From assembly GCA_004554775.1 (NCBI GenBank), contig SFKI01000018.1, positions 1 to 34,826 of the forward strand: a stretch of DNA of 34,826 nucleotides. Reading direction: 5' to 3'. Under the pieces are notes generated by a model. It had not been told where the DNA came from. It searched no databases and saw only the letters and a list, made by a program, of their open reading frames with translations. Positions 30,711 to 34,826 of the stretch are shown here, one piece after another. A program made the translations under genes and the position numbers. Position 1 is the stretch's first letter; every line of letters begins with the position of its first letter. The DNA is from Subdoligranulum variabile. Its GTDB lineage: Bacteria; Bacillota; Clostridia; Oscillospirales; Ruminococcaceae.

Positions 30711-31397
30711 ATGAAAAGCAGAAGAAAGCATGGCTTCCAGTTTATGACTATACTATATTTTATGATAGTATTTAGTATGTGTGTATCTCGTTTTAACGTG
30801 ATTATGACAATTATGGGTGGTCAACTAACACGGGTGGAAGAAATTAATCTACTGCCGTTCCATAGTGTTAGAGAGAACTTGCAATATGGTCGCAATCCTA
30901 TTTCATGGGATATGCTTTATAATATGGTAATGTTTGTACCGTTTGGAATAATTTACTGCTATTACCAGAAGCATTTTCGCGTATATAAGGCAGTTGGAAT
31001 GTCATGCTTGACAACATTCTTCATAGAAAGTGCGCAGTTCATTCTAAAAACCGGTGTCGTAGATATAGATGATTTTATTGTAAACACATTGGGAAGTTTG
31101 ATGGGAATTATGGCGTATGTTATTCTACAACAGATATCCTTCAAAAATCAAAAGTTTGAGATTCACGAATTGATTGATATAAGTGCGACAATGCTTCCGC
31201 CGATGTTTATTGCCTTTGTTGCGGAAATGTTTCTGGGAGATGGTTCACTAAAATTGTTGCCAGTTCACGGTATAGTGTTACTGTGCTATGGAATTTTTGT
31301 CTACGTATTTTTAATAGGGGATTTTACTCGCAAAGCAAAAGTTTATTATCTGGCATGTTATGTGGGAATCTTTTGTCTGAGTCGGGTGTTACTGTAG
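30711..31397 (+). CDS. VanZ-like membrane protein
   Basis: The start at 30711 is chosen for GGAGAGG 10 bases upstream. The 228-residue protein has the VanZ-family pattern: a first helix (FMTILYFMIVFSMCVSRF), then INLLPFHSVRENL, WDMLYNMVMFVPFGIIYCYY, TTFFIESAQFILKTGVVDIDDFIVNTLGSLMGIMAYVIL. Two or three extra helices follow at the C-terminus. VanZ proteins give low-level teicoplanin resistance in the vanA cluster, and relatives occur beside bacteriocin and lantibiotic transporters, where their role is unclear. It lies 60 bp after the truncated ABC ATPase in similarly AT-rich DNA, so both may come from one lost immunity or export cluster. Confidence 0.87.
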   Translation: MKSRRKHGFQFMTILYFMIVFSMCVSRFNVIMTIMGGQLTRVEEINLLPFHSVRENLQYGRNPISWDMLYNMVMFVPFGIIYCYYQKHFRVYKAVGMSCLTTFFIESAQFILKTGVVDIDDFIVNTLGSLMGIMAYVILQQISFKNQKFEIHELIDISATMLPPMFIAFVAEMFLGDGSLKLLPVHGIVLLCYGIFVYVFLIGDFTRKAKVYYLACYVGIFCLSRVLL

Positions 31398-31473
31398 AAA
31401 TAACAGAGAAATAGAATTTTGACCAAATCATAAAACCACGAGCTAGAAAAGTAAAGTACATTGTATAGAAAGC

Positions 31474-31531
31474 CATAAAACGCACAAATGCCCATCGGTT
31501 CAAAAGCCGATGGGCATTTGTGCGTTTTATG
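31474..31531. terminator. 25-bp perfect bidirectional terminator hairpin
   Basis: C31474-G31498 pairs without mismatch with C31507-G31531 around an 8-base loop. The arms carry TTTTAT outside in both directions. It separates the convergent VanZ-like and holin genes and serves both. Confidence 0.85.
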
Positions 31532-31546
31532 AGAAAAAATGAACGT

Positions 31547-32005
31547 CTATAGCGAGGGAGTATTCTTGTCATCGTTACGGTCACGCATCTTTTCAAGAAC
31601 ATTTTTAAGTAGTGGCGGAATAGGAGCACCCATCTTTTCGGCATTTTCGAGGATACTGCCCAATTCGGACACAATATACCAAAACAAAACAATTGGTGTA
31701 AGCAGCATATCATAATTAAACGGAAGCGTGAGCCCGGAAATGTGATTTAATGTCAATCCAAGCAGGATATCTGTCAAGACACTGACAAAAATCATTACAA
31801 TACTTCCACCTTTATGCCACAGTCCCTGCCTTGCTTTATGGGAACTCCAAATACCATTTTTTATAGCAAGAACAGTGCCGGTTACCCAATCCAGCATCAT
31901 ACATACGGCATAGAGAACAACGAGCCAACCAAGCCATCCATGCAATGCGGCCCATAGGCCGATTGCGCCGATACCGGCGGCCTTTTCAACGGAATCTGTT
32001 TGCAT
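31547..32005 (-). CDS. Phage-type holin (phage_holin_4 / toxin-secretion holin family)
   Basis: A 152-residue protein with three to four hydrophobic helices: LWAALHGWLGWLVVLYAVCMMLDWVTGTVLA, GGSIVMIFVSVLTDILLGLTL, MLLTPIVLFWYIVSELGSILENAE. It ends in a charged tail (EKMRDRNDDKNTPSL). The DWVTG and YIVSELGSILEN motifs are hallmarks of the phage_holin_4/TcdE-related family, which opens the membrane for endolysins or toxin release. AAAGGAG lies about 13 bases before the ATG. It is divergent from the endolysin genes with a 140-bp palindromic intergenic region. No other phage structural gene is visible, so it belongs to an orphan lysis module. Confidence 0.9.
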   Translation of the reverse strand: MQTDSVEKAAGIGAIGLWAALHGWLGWLVVLYAVCMMLDWVTGTVLAIKNGIWSSHKARQGLWHKGGSIVMIFVSVLTDILLGLTLNHISGLTLPFNYDMLLTPIVLFWYIVSELGSILENAEKMGAPIPPLLKNVLEKMRDRNDDKNTPSL

Positions 32006-32041
32006 ATCCTTCGGATTCTCCTTTTATAAGATTTATTATCA

Positions 32042-32127
32042 AAAGAGAGCAAATTCCGCAAAATGTAAACTCAATTTACATTTTGCAGGATTTGCTCTCT
32101 TTACTTTTTGAGCGGCCGCTCAAAAAG
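32042..32127. promoter_or_regulatory. Long hairpin plus 24-bp palindrome upstream of the first endolysin
   Basis: 32042-32069 pairs with 32075-32102 as a stem of about 28 bp with one mismatch and one G-U. It is followed by the perfect palindrome CTTTTTGAGCGG plus its complement (32104-32127, NotI site at the centre). AAGGAG for the endolysin lies 5 bases beyond. A related CTCTTTACTT-palindrome block precedes the second endolysin (33111-33133). Confidence 0.7.
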
Positions 32128-32146
32128 CAAAAAAGGAGAATCACAA

Positions 32147-33071
32147 ATGGCATACGAATTTAACCACTACTATGAGCTGCAGAATGTGGCAACAGGTAAG
32201 TATGTGAATGTTCTGGGCAATCACGAAGATGGTACTGTAAAAAATGGTGAAACAGTCAACCTGTTTAACCGCACCAACAATCCCGATCAGCGCTGGGCGC
32301 TGGAAAATTACGGCGGTAATGGCAATGTCCGAATCGTTTTGCAGCGTGGTGAAGGCTGGTACGCGCTGAATTACAACACGCGCAATGCCAACTGCATTGT
32401 TTGGCATCTGAACACGGCAGACGATATCGACACGGTTATAACTGCGGTACAGGTAGAGAGCCTGACTGATACCTACTATCTTAAACTGCGGGATCGGGAT
32501 ACCTATTTAACAGCGGACGGTACAGCACTGAAATGGGCGGCCTACACGGGCGAAAAAGAACAGATGTTTACAATTCTTGAACCCGGAACCAGCAGCGATG
32601 GTAGCGATAGTGGTGCTGACTCTGACACGCCTGATTCAAAGTTGGCTACCAAATTTATCCCAGCCTGCAAGGACAACTATACTAAAAGCCGCAAAGCGCA
32701 GGGCGGCACTATTTCCGAAATCACGATTCACCATTGTGCCAGTATTCTGACGATTGAGGCGTTGGGCGCACTTTGGCAGCGCGAAGGTCGAAAAGGATCG
32801 TCCCACTACGGCGTTTCTGAAACGAATATCGGACAGTATGTCCATGAAAGAGATGTGGCATGGACGAACGGCAACTGGGAGGCAAACTGCCGCACAGTAA
32901 CAATTGAGACATCTAATAGTGGTGGTGCACCGGAATGGCCTTGGAAAATTGGTTAAGGGTAAAAATCTGACTTGGCACAGTATGTACGCTGCGACGGCAT
33001 GCCCCGGTCCTTATCTTTCCGGAAAGCTGCAGGAACTGGTAGATAAAGCGAACACGATAAATGGTTTCTGA
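32147..33071 (+). pseudogene. Amidase-type endolysin with internal deletion and frameshift
   Basis: The start at 32147 has AAAAGGAG upstream. Residues 1-145 form a ricin-B/beta-trefoil-like binding domain (HYYELQNVATGKYVNVLGN, NPDQRWALENYGGNGNVRI). After a Ser/Asp-rich linker an amidase_2/PGRP catalytic domain begins (ITIHHCAS, KGSSHYGVSETNIGQYVHERDVAWTNG, RTVTIETSN). The reading frame then stops at 32954-32956. In another frame the true C-terminus follows at once (KNLTWHSMYAATACPGPYLSGKLQEL, stop 33069-33071), carrying the expected distal His and Cys zinc ligands. A stretch of the amidase between APEWP and KLVKGKNL is missing, so both a deletion and a frameshift have occurred. The 269-codon frame product would lack zinc ligands and be inactive, although the binding domain could persist. 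Confidence 0.85.
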
Positions 33072-33110
33072 TTTTCTTGATTTTAGGGTTTACAAAATTG
33101 GTGCAGTAAT

Positions 33111-33133
33111 CTCTTTACTTAGTGAACGTTCAC
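33111..33133. promoter_or_regulatory. Palindrome block upstream of the second endolysin
   Basis: CTCTTTACTT (33111-33120) is followed by the perfect palindrome GTGAACGTTCAC (33122-33133) and AAAAGCA. It is the same layout as at 32097-32129, but with a different palindrome core. A small GCACC/GGTGC hairpin and GAAGGAG then lead to the start codon. Confidence 0.55.
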
Positions 33134-33186
33134 AAAAGCACCTGACGAGGTGCAAGGACAAAATTCAATGAAGGAGTGAAAAAATC

Positions 33187-34116
33187 ATGGCTTACACTTT
33201 TGAGCAATCTTACTATTTTCGTCCGTATCGCGGCAACAGCAGTTTTTGGCTGAACCGCTATGGCAATGGCAGCATCGCATCTCACCAGAAGGCTACGCTG
33301 TATACGGCAGCAGGTTCTGCTGATCAGCGCCTTAAAGTTCACAAGGTCAGCGGTGGTTGCCAGCTGCTTTCTGACCTCAACAATGCGTATGGTCTGAACA
33401 TTTACGGAACCAAAGCAGGGAGTGTTTGTGACTTCTATCCGGTCTCTGGCAACTTTAACGATGCTTTGATTGACCTTTTGACCGTTGACGCGGCCAATAA
33501 CCTGTACCGTATCAAGATGATCAACCACAACCTGTACCTGACTCCGGCATCCAATTCGAGCGGTGCTGCTCTGACGTGGGAAAATGCATCCAATGCAGAC
33601 AATCAGATTTGGCAGCTTTGCGCGTCCCAGTCCAGCGGTGGCGGCAGTACGGGCGATTATGTGTGGCCGACGAAGTCTACGCGTATCACACAGTCCTATT
33701 CCTCTGGACATACCGGTATTGATATCGGTGCAGTGACTGCTGGTGTTGAAGGTGATCCCATTTATGCATTCTGCTCTGGCAAGGTTAAGCGCGTATTTAA
33801 CTGGAATGCCTCTCAGGGTACCTCCGGTAACGCATCCATGGGTAACTGCGTTTTTATCCAGAGCGCAAACCCGAAACCTAGCAATGGCGGCTCGTATTTG
33901 CGAACCATCTATATGCACATGCAGTCTGCACCGCTCGTAAGCGTAGGACAGTATGTCACCAAGGGGCAGATCATTGGCTATATGGGGAATACGGGCAATT
34001 CCTCGGCTGCTCATCTGCACTTTGCTATGCAGGCTAACAGTACCGATATGAACCCTGAAACGGGCACTGATCGGTATGTTGATCGTGATTGGATCAACCC
34101 GATGGCGTACTTCTAA
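33187..34116 (+). CDS. M23-family endolysin with beta-trefoil-like binding domain
   Basis: A 309-residue protein with GAAGGAG upstream. Residues 1-140 look like a ricin-type/beta-trefoil domain (YYFRPYRGNSSFWLNRYGNGSIAS, YRIKMINHNLYLTPASNSSG, NQIWQLC), matching in layout the N-terminus of the neighbouring endolysin. After a Gly/Ser linker the M23 zinc peptidase domain runs from about 158 to 309: ITQSYSSGHTGIDIG (HxxxD), GSYLRTIYMHM, GYMGNTGNSSAAHLHFAM (HxH). It should cut peptidoglycan cross-bridges. No signal peptide, so release needs the holin. It starts 116 bases after the broken amidase gene's end and is the intact lytic enzyme of the module. Confidence 0.92.
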   Translation: MAYTFEQSYYFRPYRGNSSFWLNRYGNGSIASHQKATLYTAAGSADQRLKVHKVSGGCQLLSDLNNAYGLNIYGTKAGSVCDFYPVSGNFNDALIDLLTVDAANNLYRIKMINHNLYLTPASNSSGAALTWENASNADNQIWQLCASQSSGGGSTGDYVWPTKSTRITQSYSSGHTGIDIGAVTAGVEGDPIYAFCSGKVKRVFNWNASQGTSGNASMGNCVFIQSANPKPSNGGSYLRTIYMHMQSAPLVSVGQYVTKGQIIGYMGNTGNSSAAHLHFAMQANSTDMNPETGTDRYVDRDWINPMAYF

Positions 34117-34132
34117 TAGAGAAAAGTACGCC

Positions 34133-34189
34133 CTAGCATAAGACAAGAGGCATTCTCCTACAAGGGGGATGCCTCTTGTCTTATGCTAG
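34133..34189 (+). terminator. Long hairpin after the M23 endolysin
   Basis: 34133-34153 pairs perfectly with 34169-34189 (21 bp), extended inward by about four further pairs to a small loop. There is no long T-run, so it may act as an mRNA-stabilising end or weak terminator between convergent genes. Confidence 0.65.
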
Positions 34190-34237
34190 ATGGCAGTTAA
34201 AAGATAAAGCGGTCTTACAAGATTGATGATGGGAAAT

Positions 34238-34826
34238 TCATTGGGAAGTGATTGACTCTAGTTGATAAACGACATTCCCATCAGAATTATCAGTGTAAGT
34301 GAAGTGATAAACTAAGGCGCTTTTTTGTTTTGAGGAATCCTCAAATTGATTATCAGATGTTTCTGTAAAAACTAGAGCTTCAGAAGCCGCCGTATCGAAC
34401 GTTACATCTGTTACCGTAATATCGCCGTAGGGGAGAGAGGTTTCTTGGCTGTAATAGCAAGTCCCGTTTTGCGGATCACCAAAGGGCCACTCGGTTATAC
34501 TCGAAATAGAAAGATCAGAAAGCCCTAAATATAAATCGGCGGTTTGCAGAATATCGCTTTCGGGAATTTCCCAGAAAAAATTGGAATTCTGTGTATAAGA
34601 AGAACCCTCGCCGTTTCTTTCAAAAGTCTGGTATAGCAAAAAGAATGACAAAGAATAATCTAAAGGAATATCTTTGGTGCTTTGCATAGGGGAATGGAAA
34701 AAACGTCCCAAAGTTTGGGTATATAAAGCAAGATCGGATTTCTGCGCTTCATTATCAGGAAATACGGAAATTTGTTCATTTTGGGCGGGAGTACTCTCCG
34801 GAAGCACATCACCAGATGCCGACTCG
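34238..34826 (-). CDS. Hypothetical secreted or lipoprotein-like protein, N-terminus beyond window
   Basis: The frame is open to the right edge; the GTG at 34807 inside ESASGDVLPESTPAQN is not needed as a start. About 195 residues are visible: a Ser/Glu/Pro-rich low-complexity beginning, as seen after the lipobox of surface lipoproteins, then an acidic, aromatic-rich domain (LSFFLLYQTFERNGEGSSYTQNSNFFWEI, YLGLSDLSISSITEWPFG). A C-terminal beta-rich segment follows (YGDITVTDVTFDT, ALVYHFTYTDNSDGNVVYQLESI). I do not recognise the family. Secretion is inferred from composition only. It converges on the endolysin. Confidence 0.6.
   Translation of the reverse strand, partial: ESASGDVLPESTPAQNEQISVFPDNEAQKSDLALYTQTLGRFFHSPMQSTKDIPLDYSLSFFLLYQTFERNGEGSSYTQNSNFFWEIPESDILQTADLYLGLSDLSISSITEWPFGDPQNGTCYYSQETSLPYGDITVTDVTFDTAASEALVFTETSDNQFEDSSKQKSALVYHFTYTDNSDGNVVYQLESITSQ

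Noticed and set aside
1..34826. CRISPR arrays, rRNA genes, insertion-sequence transposases, integrases
   Set aside because: No regularly spaced repeat series, no rRNA-like sequence and no transposase or recombinase motif was recognised, despite the many ICE fragments.

Overview
The window reads as chromosomal DNA of a GC-rich, low-GC-branch gut Firmicute, most likely an Oscillospiraceae/Ruminococcaceae member of the Faecalibacterium, Gemmiger or Subdoligranulum type. This is inferred from AGGAGG-type ribosome sites, the ICE family present, and a Cys-rich clostridial RiPP cassette. No rRNA or housekeeping marker is present to fix the species.

Layout. (1) 1-950: the 3' end of an ICE VirB4-type ATPase, then the tail of a broken GNAT acetyltransferase. 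(2) 979-10857: an intact sugar-uptake locus. It has a LacI repressor, an esterase and an unknown protein on the minus strand. Opposite, a plus-strand operon encodes a lipoprotein binding protein, a two-domain ABC ATPase, a permease, a VOC protein, two more esterases and a PfkB kinase. A consensus promoter and a 24-bp perfect palindrome precede it. (3) 10948-11021: tRNA-Arg(CCT) with promoter and terminator. (4) 11215-16055: a decayed ICE segment with a frameshifted MerR gene, a class B sortase with an in-frame amber codon, a truncated copy and an intact copy of an M23-type ICE protein, a LytTR/DUF3021 pair between them, and the start of an ICE sigma factor. (5) 16228-28943: a regulated GC-rich cluster interrupted by an AT-richer RiPP cassette (20806-24568). 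The cluster has a large binding lipoprotein with an extra N-terminal domain, an OmpR-type two-component system, two MalF/MalG-like permeases, an HlyD-like adaptor and a MacB-core-like protein. The cassette has a radical SAM/SPASM maturase, a six-Cys precursor and an ABC exporter. (6) 28996-30651: a LytTR regulator, the tail of a sigma factor, an ICE fragment and a truncated ABC ATPase. (7) 30711-34826: a VanZ-like protein, a phage-type holin, a broken amidase endolysin, an intact M23 endolysin and an edge-truncated protein.

How the parts may work together. The sugar operon looks like uptake plus intracellular de-acylation and phosphorylation of an acylated sugar, under LacI control. In region 5 the binding-protein gene and the permease/adaptor operon carry the same promoter: TTCAGG direct repeats 11 bp apart, exactly 10 nt from TACAGT. 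This strongly suggests one regulon, probably run by the adjacent two-component system. The encoded set (importer-like binding protein and permeases, an exporter-like adaptor and MacB core, no dedicated ATPase) does not match a transporter class I know and is the best candidate for an undescribed system. The embedded RiPP cassette resembles the CcpM/CLI_3235-type (ranthipeptide-like) group.
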